Source: Anaeramoeba ignava
Taxonomy: Eukaryota; Metamonada; Anaeramoebidae
NCBI GenBank assembly: GCA_028826165.1
Contig: JAPDFW010000065.1
Coordinates: 1 to 64,000 of the forward strand
Direction of reading: 5' to 3'
Length of the DNA: 64,000 bases
In this document: positions 1 through 11,396 of the stretch, piece by piece
Layout of the letters: the number at the start of each line of letters is the position of its first letter
Position numbering within the stretch: position 1 is the stretch's first letter
Position numbers and translations under genes: made by a program
Notes under the pieces: model-generated
Told to the model about the DNA's origin: nothing
Database searches by the model: none
Seen by the model: the letters and a program-made list of their open reading frames with translations, nothing else

Positions 1-465
1 TTTCATTTGGAATTCAGATCCATCTTATTTTTCTTTTGAAATTCCAAGTAATCGTAAAAATTCAGAAAATGGATTAATGATTTTCTCCTTTTAAAAAATG
101 GTTAGAAGAAAAAATGCCATTCTCTTCAAATGAATTTTCTTTTACAAATATAAACTTAATCAATCTTTTGAAATTATTGAAGATGATGAACATAAACAAA
201 AATGAACGAAGTTGCTCAATTTATTAAACATTGATTATTTCCAAGAATTTGAAAACAGAAAAATATTAAAGATGAAAAAGAAACTTTCAAATTTATTCAA
301 AAAGATTTTCAGAAAAAGCTTCCTGGTCAACCATTAACTTATAGATTAATAATGAATTTTACACAAATTTTGAAAAAGAATATTGATTTCTTGAAAGATT
401 ATTTTTCAATAGAAACTTTCAAAATAAAGATGAAACAATTATGAAGAAATATTTTTGGAAATTTA

Positions 466-2500
466 TTGAAATTTTATTTCTTTTCAATTATTAATATTGT
501 GGCAAGATTTCTTAAATGGAGCACAAAAGATATTGATTCTAATTCAAATATTTTGGAATATTTTTCTACTTTATTAAAAAGAAAAGTTAAATGGGAAGAT
601 AGAATGCTTTATTTACCAATATTTTCAAATATTAGAGAAAATGATATTGAAATGAATTTAATAAGCAATCAAAAAATCAAAAATTTATTTGATCAAAACA
701 TTCAAAAATATTTTGATAAAAAACTAAATTTTTATGAAAATGATAAAAATGATAAAAATAATAAAAATAATAAAAATGATAAAAATAATAAAAATGATAA
801 AAATGATAAAAATGATAAAAATGATAAAAATGATAAAAATGATGAAAATGATATTCTACATCGAAATATAAAATTGTTTCATTCCTTAAATCCAAATCCA
901 AATCAAAATTTAAATTTAAAATCAATTATCGAAAACGAAAATCAAAATCAAAATCAAAATCAAAATCAAAATCAAAATCAAAATCAAAATCAAAATCAAA
1001 ATGAAAAAATAAGAGAATTTATATTCAATCCAATTAATATTATGAAACTTTTATATATCCAATTTAAATTATTTGCAAAACTTCCTGTTATTTTTGAAGG
1101 AGGAAATAAAAAAGAAAGATTATTTATGATTAAATATCTTTCTGAAGAAATTATGAAACAAAAAATATTGATTCAAAAAATCAAACCAGCAACAAAACCA
1201 GAAGAAATTATTAATATTATTACAACAGCTGAAAAATTTGTAACTCCAAGTTCACAAATCAATGTTTTCTTTGATGAAATTAATAGAGGATCAAAAGAAT
1301 GTATTATTTTATTGAAGGAAATTTTATTAGAACGTTATATTAAAGATACAAGGATATCAAATCAAATCAATTTATTAGCTTCAATTAAATCCTTTTCAGT
1401 AAACAAATATAATAAATATGGTAGCAAAGATCTAAATAAAAATAAATATCAAAGAAAAGAAATTGATAAAAACATCATTTCAAAATTACAAGTTATTCCT
1501 GATTCATTTTTTGAAGATATTTATGATTTTGGAAAATCAATTGAATCAGAAGAATCAATTACTTCTCTTATAATTTATAAAGTACTTGAAAAGCTTGAAA
1601 TATTTAAAAAATTAAAAGAAAATTCAATTACAAAAAGTGTAAATTTATTAATTAAAAGATTATTTTTATTTTATCAAGATTATATTCAAAATGAAAATGA
1701 TGAAAATTTAAATTTAAATGAAAATGAAAATGAAAATTTATCCATATTTCTCAAAATATTTAAATGGATTTTAAACAATGAGATTGATATAAAATTAGAA
1801 AATGAAAATGAAAATCAAAATCAAAATCAAAAAGAAAAAGAAAATGATATAGAATATTTATTTGAAAGAATTACAAAATCTATTTTGATTAGTTTATTTG
1901 TTGTTTATAAATCTAAATTCAAACCAAAATTAAATAAACAACAATTCTTTCAAAATCTAAAAGAATATCTCAAGAAATACAATGTTGGAGAAATTGGGGA
2001 ATATTTTAAAAAAATTGATATTCAAAAATATCTTGATTCAATGATAGAAAATTTAATTGAAAAACTTGATATTAAAGATAAAGCAGAAAAAAAACATATA
2101 GGAATTAATCAAAGATTGAAAGAAAATATTTTTTTCATATTTATTTGTTGTTTTAGTCAAATTCCTTTATATATAATTGGAGAATCAGGTAAAATCAAAA
2201 AACAAAAATCAAATTTATTTATTTATTTATTAATTTATTTAATAATAAATAGGAAGCTCAAAAGTAACAAGTCTTGAGTTTATTTTGGAATTATTCAATC
2301 AAAGAGATAAAGAAAATAAACCAAAATTTTCACTTTCACTTTCACTTCCACATTTAAAAGAATTTGAAATTCCAAGTAATAAATTAATTGAATCAAATAA
2401 AATTAAAGATATATTTAAGAAAATTAGTAAAGAAATTGATGAAAATACAATAAATGTTATCACATTAAAAGAAATTAATGTTTTGAAAAAGAAGTTTTAA
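466..2500 (+). CDS. RNF213-like AAA+ segment (degenerate AAA3, start of AAA4)
   Basis: Open from 466 with a GT..AG intron at 2189–2252; removing it joins GESG to SSKVTS, an AAA4-like P-loop (RNF213 family GKPGSSKS) in which the final Ser/Thr is Val. Earlier, the AAA3 Walker A position reads EGGNKKERL, lacking the GKT, while Walker B FFDEIN (about 1270–1285) is intact. Low-complexity Asn-Asp-Lys and Asn-Gln tracts interrupt it at 740–850 and 940–1000. The frame is lost at 2481–2484; adding one T restores continuity with the next segment. The start at 466 is only the edge of the open frame, not a real initiator. ATP hydrolysis by AAA3 looks unlikely. Confidence 0.6.
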
Positions 2501-2532
2501 TAACTTTTTGTTCTGAAATTGAAAATAATGAG

Positions 2533-4065
2533 TTGATAAAACCATCAGTAATAATTTTATCAAATTCTGAATTTCAATTACCAATTTTACATATCAAATT
2601 AAAATTGGAAAGAATGGAGACATATGAATTAGAACAAACAACAGAAAGTATTTTGAAATCATTTTCCAAAAACATTGCAGATTATCAAATCAAATTTTTG
2701 GTTAAAATTTTATCAGGAATTTATAGAAATGAAAGTAAAATAATTTCCAAACAATTTGTTCAAATATTAAAAGGAAGAAAACCTTCAAATCAAATTTATG
2801 GAATTCAAGATTATTATTCATTTATTAAAGATATTGGATATTCAATTTCAAATGAACAACAAAAAAAGCAATTTTCGGATATTTATTTTGAATCTCTTTT
2901 TAAACATTTTGGAATTAGAGAAAATATATTAAATAAAATCTTGAAACGTGAAAATATAGAAGAATTTATTGATATACCTAAATTTGATTTAATCAAATTA
3001 TTAAAAGAAATTAGCAATAATAATGATAATGACAACCTTGAAAAGATATCAAGACATTTGATGATATTTATTCCAGATGTTTCCATTTTCTCAATTCTTT
3101 ATGAAAATTTTTTCAATAATTCAGTTTTAATTTTTGAAACAAAAAAAGAAAATGAATTAAATTTTAATTTGGAGAAAATTGAAAAATGTGTACAAAATGG
3201 TGAAACATTAGTTATTTTTAATTATCAAAAAATATATAATGCAATATATGATTTATTGAAACAAAATTATAAAACTTATATTTATTCTTTAATTAATGAA
3301 AAAACAGAAAAAATTAATATTCATCCAAATTTCAAATTAATTATTATTACATCAAAAGCAATGAAATATGAATTCAATCAACCTTATTTATTAAGCTTTT
3401 TTGAGAAATATTATTTTGATCTTTCTTATTTTCAAAATTTGGAAAAATATTTAAATTTAAAGCAAAAAATTGAAACAGAGTTGATAAAACCAATAAAAAG
3501 ATACAAAAATGAAATTAGTAATGAAGAATTAATTATTGGATATAATGAAAATTTGATATATTCACTTATTTTAAAGTATCAAAAAGAAGAAGAAAAAGAA
3601 AAGAAAATATTGAAATTAGTGAAAAATAAATTAATTGAATTTTTTAAAATTGAACAAATGATTGAAATTTATTTATTAAATCAAAAACAAGAGCCACAAA
3701 AACAAAAATCTTCATTATCCAAAACTAAAAAGAAATAGAGATTGATCAAGCTCAAAAAGATTGAAGAAAATATAAAATATTATTTTACCAAATTTGAAAG
3801 AGAATTTAGTGAATTATTTCAAGAAGAAATTGTAAAAAAGAAAAAGAAATGGATCATTATTACACAATATGAAGAAATTGATATTCAAAATATTCAAAAA
3901 CAAAATACTGATTATTCATTTCAAATTGAATATTTAGAAAAATTAAAAACAAAAGAATATTTAATTCAAAAATCCAAGATGAACAAAAATGATAAATTTG
4001 TGTTATTTATTGATGTTAAACAAAATGAAATGAAGAGTTTTTATGAAATGAAAAATGATGATTGA
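2533..4065 (+). CDS. RNF213-like middle segment (AAA4 C-terminal part and linker)
   Basis: Continues the same protein after the 2481 frame break. Recognisable RNF213 landmarks are GIQDYYSFIK (about 2800–2830), HLMIFIPDVS, VQNGETLVIFNYQKIYNAIYDLL (split here: VQNGETLVIFNYQ then KIYNAIYDLL, about 3190–3260) and LLSFFEKYYFDLS at the family's arginine-finger position, usually NRLEKH; the arginine is absent here. A single in-frame TAG at 3736–3738 divides it, and the same frame stays open on both sides to 4065. TAG also ends the syntaxin gene in this window, so it is probably a true nonsense codon rather than a reassigned one. Confidence 0.55.
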
Positions 4066-4255
4066 TCACAAATTTTCTGAAAGCAATAACAACAATAATG
4101 AAAATGAAAATGAAAATGAAAAACAATAATAATAATAATAATGAAATTGAAAATGAAAATGAAAATTTGATTATATCAAAAGGAAAAAGTTGTTATGTGA
4201 TATTCATTATTCATTTATTACCAAATTATAAAAAGATTTAATTTTAGTTTTAATT

Positions 4256-7200
4256 TTGAAAAATTGGGAATATTCATATCTTGATACATTTACAAAAGAA
4301 GTAGACATTCCAAATCCAAATTCAACAGAATTAATAGATTATTTCGAAGAATTAAAAAAATTTGGAAAATTAAAATCAATTTGTGAGCAAGTATTTAAAA
4401 TAGCTCTTTCAAGAATAATTGATTTAACACAAGAAATTTTCAAAAAAAACAATTTAATAAAACAAAAAATTTTGGGAAATCAATCAGATAATTTTTTCAA
4501 TGAAATAAAGACAATTATAAAAGAAAATGATTATAGTTCTGAATGGGATTTAAAAAAATTATCAAAACAAAATAATGGAGGATCATTCCAAAATTTTATA
4601 TTGAAAAAATTTAAATATGTTATTATTGAAGTTATGGAAAACTTTTTAGAAAATCAAAATCAAAATCAAAATCAAAATGAATTACAAATGAATGAAAAAG
4701 AAAATATTTTGGAAAATAATGAAAAACAGATGATGATTGATAAAATATCCAAAGAATTAATTGAAAGATTATTTTGTGAAGAATCTGGTTATCAAAAAAT
4801 TTACATTTGTAAACCATCTCAAAAAGCAAAAAAATTGATTTATTTAACACTTGAAGAAAATATAAATGAGAAAAAATGTAATATTTGTGGGAAAAGATTA
4901 AGAGCAGATCAAACACATTTCCAAAAAATACGAGAAAGGAATATTCAAAAATACAGGAAAGAAATTGAAGATGTTTTCCAAAAATTTGGAGAATATTTAA
5001 TAGATTATTCAGAATTCATTTCACAAAAATTCATTTTAGAAAAGGAAACAAAAGGAAATTTTGAGTTTCAATTAATAGACAAATTTGAAGAATATTTAAA
5101 AGAAAAAGGAATAATGTTTTCAATGATGAATATGGAAAATATGTTTTATTTGATACACGAAAAAATGTTGAGGAATTTATTTTCTATAATAAAAGAAAAT
5201 CAAGAATACCAACAAGAATTATTGGAATTTATTGATAAAAAGATGAGTGAAAAGAATTTAAAAATAATAAGAACAAATCCAGAAAATGCTATTCTTTATT
5301 CATGTGTTAAAGTTATAAATGAAGATGAAAAATTACAAAAAATTATAATCTTAAATAATAATAATAATAAACAATTATTATCAAAAGAAAATAAGCCAAT
5401 AAATATAATAGTGGCTTATATCCAAGATGGATTTCCTCTTTCTAAAATTATCAAATTTATACGAAAACGCAATCAATGTTTAAATAAACCAAAGAAATTT
5501 ACTTCAAGATTCAAAAATAGTTTATCGAAAAAAACAGGGCAAGAATGGTTAAAGTTTATTTTTAATGAAATTGAAAAATCAAAAGGAAGATTACAGTTGA
5601 TACATTTTATCCAAAATGAAATTCCTGAAAAGTTAAAAAATAATTCAATTTCACAATCTATTTTATTATCAATAAAAGAAAATTTGATTAGAATTAATAT
5701 TCAAGAAAAGAAAAAAGAAACTTCATTACTATATTATTATGAAAAAAAACAAATGGGAAATGATTTATCAACACAGTTCCAAAAATCTCATGTTTCATTT
5801 CCTTCTGAATATAATACAAGTTATCTTCTTTCAAAAATTTATTCTCATTTTTGGAATATTGAAAAACAATTTGAAAGCAAAGAAGTATTCAAAATGGCAA
5901 TTCATTCTATTGAATTTCTTAATTATTTAAAACTTGAACCTTTTGGATTTTTATTTTCATCAGATCTATTATTTGAAGTTGGAGAAGAAGGATTAAAAAA
6001 AGAAAAACTTGAAAATTTATATTGGCCAACAATGGGATCTCATCCATTCAATAAAGAATTTAGAAAAGAAACAAAAAATTGGAAAATTTGTGAAAAAGGG
6101 CATTTGAATTTTATTAAATTTTCCAAACTTAAATTACAAAATTGGTGTGAATTTTGCAAATCAAAATTACAAGAAAAGGAAATTAAACAGAATTTTTTTG
6201 AAAATTTATTATCTTATTCAGTTTCCAAATTTCCTAATGAAAATATAGGATATACATTAAGAAGAATGAACCCAATTACTTTCAGAATAATTCGATTATT
6301 GATGCATTTATCTATTATTTCTGTTTCAATAATATCTGATAAGTTTTCTAATTTTTTCATTCAGCTTATCAATAATTGTGTTTTTAAACCGAAAAGCAAA
6401 GAAGAATTAATTCAACAATTATTTGGTCATATTCAGAATGATTTAACGATTTTATCAAAATTAATCAATACTCCAATTAATAGAGCAATTTATTATTTCC
6501 ATGAAACATTAAATATATTATTAGATTTGAAAATTCCAAAGTTGTTACTAAATAAAGATTTTTTTAAGGAAACTGAAGCAAGAAACTCATTTGAAACATT
6601 TTTCAATAATGTTGTTAATGAAAAACATCAATTTATAATGAATAAAATCAAAAATAAAGCAGAAGATTTAATTTGGAGAAAATTACAACAAAAATCCCAA
6701 AAATTAAATTTATTTGATTTACCAAAACCAGATTTCTATTCAATAATCAATTTATTTTATCAACAAAAAACAACAGAAAAAAAAGATAATTATCCATTGA
6801 TTGAGTTTATAATTTCAAATCAAAAAAATTTGATGATATTGAATTTATTTGAAGGATTTATGAAATTTGCAAATTTTTTAATTAAAAAATTAACTGAAAA
6901 GATCAAAAAAGAGAAATCAAATCAAATTACTATCAAAGAATTAATTGAAAAGATCAAAAAAGAGAAATCAAATCAAATTACTATCAAAGAAATATTTGAA
7001 AATGAAAAAGAAGAGAAATCAAATCAAATTACTATCAAAGAAATATTTGAAAATGAAAAAGAGAAATCAAATCAAATTACTATCAAAGAATTATTTGAAA
7101 ATGAAAAAGAAGATGTTCAAGAATATTTTTCATCATTTAAAAAATTTTGGGAACTTATTATATCAGAAGTAAAATATTTAATGGTTTTAAAAGATATTAA

Positions 7201-8284
7201 AAATGAATCGAATATTCCAATTAAAATAAATGAAATAAACTTCATTGATTATTGCTTAACAGAAAAAAAGATTTACAATTTAATGATTTCAATATTTATT
7301 GATCATTCAATAAATATTCATAATGAAATGATTGAATCACCATTATTACAAAATCTTTTCCAAAAATTGGAAGAAAAAGAAAAAGAAAAAGAATTTTCTG
7401 AAATTCAATTAGATTTACCATTTTTAGAAACTGAAGTTGATTTTACAAAATTTGTTCGTTTTGATTTTGAAGAATTTAGCAGATTTATTTACATTGGAGA
7501 GTTAAATAATGAATTGAATTTAATTGAAGAATATATTTTCAAGAAATTAAGTTATTTAAAGAAATTTAAATATTACAAAAATGTGATTGAAGACTTTCAA
7601 TTTTTAAATGAAAAACCTGAAATTAAAACAGAATTCCTTGAAACTGAAGAATGGAAACAAGAGAAATTAAAAAAATTTCATTTATTTAAAATCAAAGAAG
7701 AATTAACAAGAAATAATTTAAACAAAACAATTCTTGAATTAATTAAATTTGTGATTTCAAGTTGCAAGAGAATTAACATGAAGAAAAATACAGAAGAAAA
7801 GAGACAAGAATTGAGAGAAATGGGAATTATGGATTTTTTTCAAAAAAAAATTGAAAGTGAAAATTTTACTGGAATTAATCAAGCAAAATTAATTGAATTC
7901 TCAAAATTTGTGAAATTGAAACATTTATTATTTATTTGGAATGATTTGAAAATTGATTTTGAAACCGTTTTAGAGAATTTACCAAAAAAATTTAGAATAG
8001 AATTAACATCTTTTCAAGCTTTAGAATTGGAAAATTCTATTAAAAAAATGAAAGAAACTAATCAATTTTTTGAATATTTAAAGGAATTTCTTATAAAACT
8101 TAATGATAATATTAATCCAGCATATTCATTTCGGGATTTATTTCTTTTTTCAATTGAAGAAAAAGAATCAAATGTTTATAAAGAAATTGAAGAAAAATTT
8201 GATATTGAACACAAATTTTTAATATCAAATTCACTTGAAATTTTTAAATCAATTGAAAGAACTTTAAGGAAACGAACAAATTAA
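4256..8284 (+). CDS. RNF213-like C-terminal segment with degenerate zinc fingers
   Basis: A 1,342-codon open frame. It opens with the RNF213-like stretch NWEYSYLDTF. A CNICGKRLRADQTHF motif near 4877–4920 has only one Cys pair and is no full C3HC4 RING. Near 6090–6180, WKICEKGH...WCEFCKSKL resembles the RNF213/ZNFX1 RZ finger (C..GH....C..C) but lacks the usual central CG and the terminal GG. The following 'RRMNPITFRIIRLLMHL' stretch and 'HIQNDLTILSKL' match the region after the RZ finger in RNF213. Four imperfect EKSNQITIKE repeats lie at 6905–7105. E3 activity would need a RING-independent mechanism. The frame is intact here, unlike upstream. The first codon is the edge of the open frame, not a proven start. 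Confidence 0.65.
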   Translation: MKNWEYSYLDTFTKEVDIPNPNSTELIDYFEELKKFGKLKSICEQVFKIALSRIIDLTQEIFKKNNLIKQKILGNQSDNFFNEIKTIIKENDYSSEWDLKKLSKQNNGGSFQNFILKKFKYVIIEVMENFLENQNQNQNQNELQMNEKENILENNEKQMMIDKISKELIERLFCEESGYQKIYICKPSQKAKKLIYLTLEENINEKKCNICGKRLRADQTHFQKIRERNIQKYRKEIEDVFQKFGEYLIDYSEFISQKFILEKETKGNFEFQLIDKFEEYLKEKGIMFSMMNMENMFYLIHEKMLRNLFSIIKENQEYQQELLEFIDKKMSEKNLKIIRTNPENAILYSCVKVINEDEKLQKIIILNNNNNKQLLSKENKPINIIVAYIQDGFPLSKIIKFIRKRNQCLNKPKKFTSRFKNSLSKKTGQEWLKFIFNEIEKSKGRLQLIHFIQNEIPEKLKNNSISQSILLSIKENLIRINIQEKKKETSLLYYYEKKQMGNDLSTQFQKSHVSFPSEYNTSYLLSKIYSHFWNIEKQFESKEVFKMAIHSIEFLNYLKLEPFGFLFSSDLLFEVGEEGLKKEKLENLYWPTMGSHPFNKEFRKETKNWKICEKGHLNFIKFSKLKLQNWCEFCKSKLQEKEIKQNFFENLLSYSVSKFPNENIGYTLRRMNPITFRIIRLLMHLSIISVSIISDKFSNFFIQLINNCVFKPKSKEELIQQLFGHIQNDLTILSKLINTPINRAIYYFHETLNILLDLKIPKLLLNKDFFKETEARNSFETFFNNVVNEKHQFIMNKIKNKAEDLIWRKLQQKSQKLNLFDLPKPDFYSIINLFYQQKTTEKKDNYPLIEFIISNQKNLMILNLFEGFMKFANFLIKKLTEKIKKEKSNQITIKELIEKIKKEKSNQITIKEIFENEKEEKSNQITIKEIFENEKEKSNQITIKELFENEKEDVQEYFSSFKKFWELIISEVKYLMVLKDIKNESNIPIKINEINFIDYCLTEKKIYNLMISIFIDHSINIHNEMIESPLLQNLFQKLEEKEKEKEFSEIQLDLPFLETEVDFTKFVRFDFEEFSRFIYIGELNNELNLIEEYIFKKLSYLKKFKYYKNVIEDFQFLNEKPEIKTEFLETEEWKQEKLKKFHLFKIKEELTRNNLNKTILELIKFVISSCKRINMKKNTEEKRQELREMGIMDFFQKKIESENFTGINQAKLIEFSKFVKLKHLLFIWNDLKIDFETVLENLPKKFRIELTSFQALELENSIKKMKETNQFFEYLKEFLIKLNDNINPAYSFRDLFLFSIEEKESNVYKEIEEKFDIEHKFLISNSLEIFKSIERTLRKRTN
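6893..7110 (+). repeat. Four coding tandem copies of EKSNQITIKE
   Basis: Within the RNF213-like frame, a unit of about 54–60 nt encoding 'EKSNQITIKE(L/I)' plus a variable linker (IEKIKK or FENEKE) is repeated four times with very high nucleotide identity, so the expansion is recent. Confidence 0.8.
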
Positions 8285-8467
8285 TCCATTTTTTTTTAAT
8301 CTTTTTTTAATCCATTTTTTTTTAATCCATTTTTTTTAATCTTTTTTTAATCCATTTTTTTTTAATCCATTTTTTTAATCTTTTTTTAATCCATTTTTTT
8401 TTAATCACAATTTTATTAAAAAATTAAACAAAAAAAAAAGAAAAAATAAAAAGAAAAAATCACAAAT
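8285..8467. repeat. Convergent intergenic spacer with TTTTTTTTAATCC repeats
   Basis: From 8285 to about 8405 the spacer is a chain of 'aatccatttttttttt' and 'aatctttttttt' units. The rest is A/T homopolymer. It separates the 3' ends of two convergent genes and may supply terminator or poly(A) signals for both, but no specific signal is recognisable. Confidence 0.6.
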
Positions 8468-10232
8468 TTAACAACAATTTTTTTTTTCTTTTCTTTTCTC
8501 TTTTTCTTCCAATTTAGAAATTGAAACAATACCAAAATTATGATCCAAATTTTCTGGAATTTTTGCATGAACTGAAGGTAACATTTCAGCTAAAAAAAAA
8601 AACCAAATAAAGAAAAAAATTTGATGAGAATTTTGTTTATTTTTTTTTTGATGAGAATTTTGCTTATTTCTTTTTTTTTGATGAGAATTTTGCTTATTAT
8701 TTTTTTTACCAATTTTCATAAATAAATCTTCAACATGTTCTCCTGTTTTTGCTGATGTTTCTAAGAATATTAAATTATTTTTTAAAGCATATTCTTGTGC
8801 AACTTTCATTTTAACTTCTCTATATTCATTTAAATCTGATTTATTTCCAATTAAAGCAATAACAAGATCTTCATCTCCATGTCTTTTCATTTCATCAACC
8901 CATCTTTCTGCTTCATGAAAACTTTTCTATTTAATTAATTTTATTTATTTAATTTTATAATATATTTTTTTTTGATTTAATTTATATTTAATTTATATTT
9001 AATTTATATTTAGTTTTAATAATTTAATTTAATTTATATTTAATTTATATTTAATTTAATTTTAATTTAATTTTTTGATTTAATTTTATTTGATTTAATT
9101 TATATATAATTTATATTTAATTTTATTTTATATTTAATTTATATTTAATTTATATTTTATTTTTTAATTTTGATTTAATTTATATTTAATTTATATTTAA
9201 TTTTTTATATTTAATTTAGATTTTTAATTTTATATTTAATTTTTTTTAATTTAATTTATATTTAATTTATATTTAATTTATATTTAATTTATTTATTTAA
9301 TTTATATTTAATTTTATATTTAATTTAGATTTTAATTTTATATTTTAATTTATATTTAATTTTTATATTTATTTTGATTTTATTTAGATTTAATTTATAT
9401 TTAATTTATATTTAATTTATTTATTTAATTTATTATTTTAATTTATATTTAATTTTTGATTTAATTTATTTATTTTAATTTATTTTATTTAATTTATATT
9501 TAATTTATATTTAATTTAATTTATTTAATTTTGATTTAATTTATATTTAATTTTGATTTAATTTATATTTAATTTAGATTTAAATTTATTTTAATTTTTG
9601 ATTTAATTTTGATTTTATTTATATTTTGATTTAATTTTGATTTAATTTATATTTAATTTTGATTTAATTTATATTTAATTTATAATTTAATTTATATTTG
9701 ATTTATATTTAATTTAATTTATATTTAATTTTGATTTAATTTATATTTAATTTATATTTAATTTATAATATAATTTAATTTTGATTTAATTTTGATTTAA
9801 TTTAATATATAATTTATAATATGATTTAATTTGATCATTTTGAGAAATTTGATCAAAACTTTTTGAGTAATATCATAAACAATAATTGCTGCTCTAGAAT
9901 TTCTATAATAAATTGGGGCTAAACTTTGAAACCTTTCTTGACCAGCAGTATCCCAAATTGAAAAATGAACATCTTTATCTGCAACATGAACAGATTTTGT
10001 GAAGCATTTTGCTTAAATTATATAAATAAAGATTTTTTTAATCGATTTTTTTAATTGATTTTTTTAATTGATTTTTTTAATTGATTTTTTTAAATTAAAA
10101 AATACCACCAACTGTTGATAATTCTAAATCATGAAATTCATTATGAGTAAATCTAAGTGCAAGTGAAGTTTTTCCAACTCCAGAATCTCCAAGAATTACA
10201 ATTTTAGAAGCATTTGGAGTTACAAAAGTCAT
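8468..10232 (-). CDS. Rab5-family small GTPase (4 exons)
   Basis: Exons 10106–10232, 9860–10011, 8710–8926 and 8468–8589 join in frame to about 205 residues. The P-loop GDSGVGKTS, effector region [12 protein letters not shown], switch [11 protein letters not shown], guanine-specificity NKSDL and ETSAK motifs are all complete, and the protein ends in CC for prenylation. '[25 protein letters not shown]' (given as two pieces: [25 protein letters not shown]) is typical of Rab5/Rab21/Rab22. It should act on early endosomes. Intron 2 (8927–9859) is 0.9 kb of TTTATATTTAA-type repeat. The gene is divergent from the EGF-like gene across 92 bp. Rab5 versus Rab22 is not settled. Confidence 0.9.
8927..9859 (-). 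repeat. Rab5 intron 2 filled with ATTTATATTTAA repeats
   Basis: Almost the whole intron consists of degenerate 6–12-nt units (TTTAATTTATAT, TTTGATTTAATT on the + strand). It is bounded by clean GT and AG sites that keep the Rab reading frame. Confidence 0.8.
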
Positions 10233-10324
10233 TTTCAATAATTAATAAAAATGAAAAAAAAGAAAAAAATGAAAAAAAAATTATTAAAAAAAAAATTCAT
10301 TTTTCTATTTTTTTTCTTTTCTAA
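10233..10324. promoter_or_regulatory. Divergent promoter region, Rab5 / EGF-like gene
   Basis: Only 92 bp separate the two start codons. On the Rab5 side there is GAAAAAAATGA (TCATTTTTTTC on the minus strand, about 10262–10272). On the EGF side there is TCATTTTTC at 10297–10305, on the plus strand. The box therefore points along each gene's direction of transcription. Confidence 0.45.
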
Positions 10325-11344
10325 ATGTTTTCTTCAATTCATTTCTTTTTAATTTTTTTAGTTTTATTTACCATTACACCTCAAAACTCATTAGAAAAAC
10401 AATCCACTGATTTTACATTCAAAAATCCGTTTCAAGAAATTTATGAATTTTTACTAAAAAATTTGAAATTTTCTGGATTAGCGGGAATTTATTCAGAAAT
10501 TAAACAGGAAGAAGAAGAAAAAGAAAAAAAAGGGAATAAGGAAAATTACATAGACAAAGAACCTAAGATTATTACAAGCGAGATACCTTTATCTTTGACT
10601 GAAGAAAATTGCAGTGGATATGGGCAAATTGTAATTGTTGATAATCAAACACAATGTGCATGTCCATTGGATCGAGTTGGATATCTTTGTCAGCTGCCTA
10701 GAAAGACAGCATGCAGCGTGGAAATGATAAGTCCCGAACTCTCTTGCAAACTTTCTATTGATGGATCAAAAAATAAAGGGTTTGATGGCGCAATTGGATT
10801 GCCTTGTTTAATTTATGACCCAAATGCAATTATTCAATTTGAATTTTTAATGAATTGCAATTTTTCTGAAGAAAATAATCAAACCGTTGAAAATGTCACT
10901 TTTGATTATTTTGTCAAAAATCCAGATGATAGTTTTGCTCTTTCTCGAGAACCCAAAACAGATCAAAAATTATCTTTCAAAATTTTCAACTTTAATCAAA
11001 TTAGTGATGATTCTTTTAAGTTTTTTCTTGAAATGTTAAATACTAGTTTTATTGGTCAAACTGGCATTTTTTTCAATCTTTCTGTTCATGATATTCCGAA
11101 TTATTTTTATACTGGTTTCCGTTTGTATTTTGAGTCAAAATCTAATTTACCTGAATCTCAATCTGGAATTTATTCCCAATTTATTGATATTACTGGAAAA
11201 TTTGCTTTTCATGAAAATAATAACAAATCTAAATTAAAATTTCTTTTTTTTCTTCTTTTAATTCCTGTTATTGCTTTTTTTGTTATTTTTTTTGTAATCA
11301 GAAAGAAAAAAGCAAAATCAAAAATTAAAATCAAAACATCATAA
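10325..11344 (+). CDS. EGF-like type I membrane protein
   Basis: Single exon, 339 residues. An N-terminal signal peptide (MFSSIHFFLIFLVLF, residues 1–20) is followed by an extracellular region. One EGF-like cluster, CSGYG...CACPLDRVGYLC, lies near residues 96–124, and further cysteines follow in a β-rich region. A single membrane helix (about 303–325: KFLFFLLLIPVIAFFVIFF) is followed by a short basic tail rich in Lys. Several N-x-T/S sequons (NCS, NQT, NFS, NVT, NTS) fit glycosylation. Likely a cell-surface receptor or adhesion protein; ligand unknown. The coding base composition is slightly less A+T-rich than the flanks. Topology is confident, function is not. Confidence 0.75.
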   Translation: MFSSIHFFLIFLVLFTITPQNSLEKQSTDFTFKNPFQEIYEFLLKNLKFSGLAGIYSEIKQEEEEKEKKGNKENYIDKEPKIITSEIPLSLTEENCSGYGQIVIVDNQTQCACPLDRVGYLCQLPRKTACSVEMISPELSCKLSIDGSKNKGFDGAIGLPCLIYDPNAIIQFEFLMNCNFSEENNQTVENVTFDYFVKNPDDSFALSREPKTDQKLSFKIFNFNQISDDSFKFFLEMLNTSFIGQTGIFFNLSVHDIPNYFYTGFRLYFESKSNLPESQSGIYSQFIDITGKFAFHENNNKSKLKFLFFLLLIPVIAFFVIFFVIRKKKAKSKIKIKTS

Positions 11345-11396
11345 TTTTTAATAAAAGATTTTAATAAAAGATTTTAATAAAAAAATATTTCTCAAT

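Larger units (their letters stand above)
1..8284 (+). pseudogene. RNF213-like giant AAA+/E3 gene, 5' end outside window, frame-broken
   Basis: One RNF213-type gene runs from before the window to 8284, but its frame is interrupted repeatedly. Breaks seen: several in 1–465, a one-T deficit at 2481–2484, an in-frame TAG at 3736–3738, one shift near 4066, and three one-A deficits between about 4120 and 4262. Across the breaks the translation keeps RNF213 order: AAA3 Walker B, AAA4-type Walker A, the 'DYYS.IK' segment, a region like human 'ESLYDALNQ..', then the long C-terminal part. Most breaks are single-base changes in A or T runs, so consensus error is possible. Intact multi-exon genes elsewhere in the window, plus lost catalytic residues here, make real decay the better guess. 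Family identity is confident; pseudogene status is not. Confidence 0.7.

Noticed and set aside
3736-3738. TAG reassigned to an amino acid
   Set aside because: The syntaxin gene ends at TAG (23800–23802) right after its membrane anchor, so TAG works as a stop.
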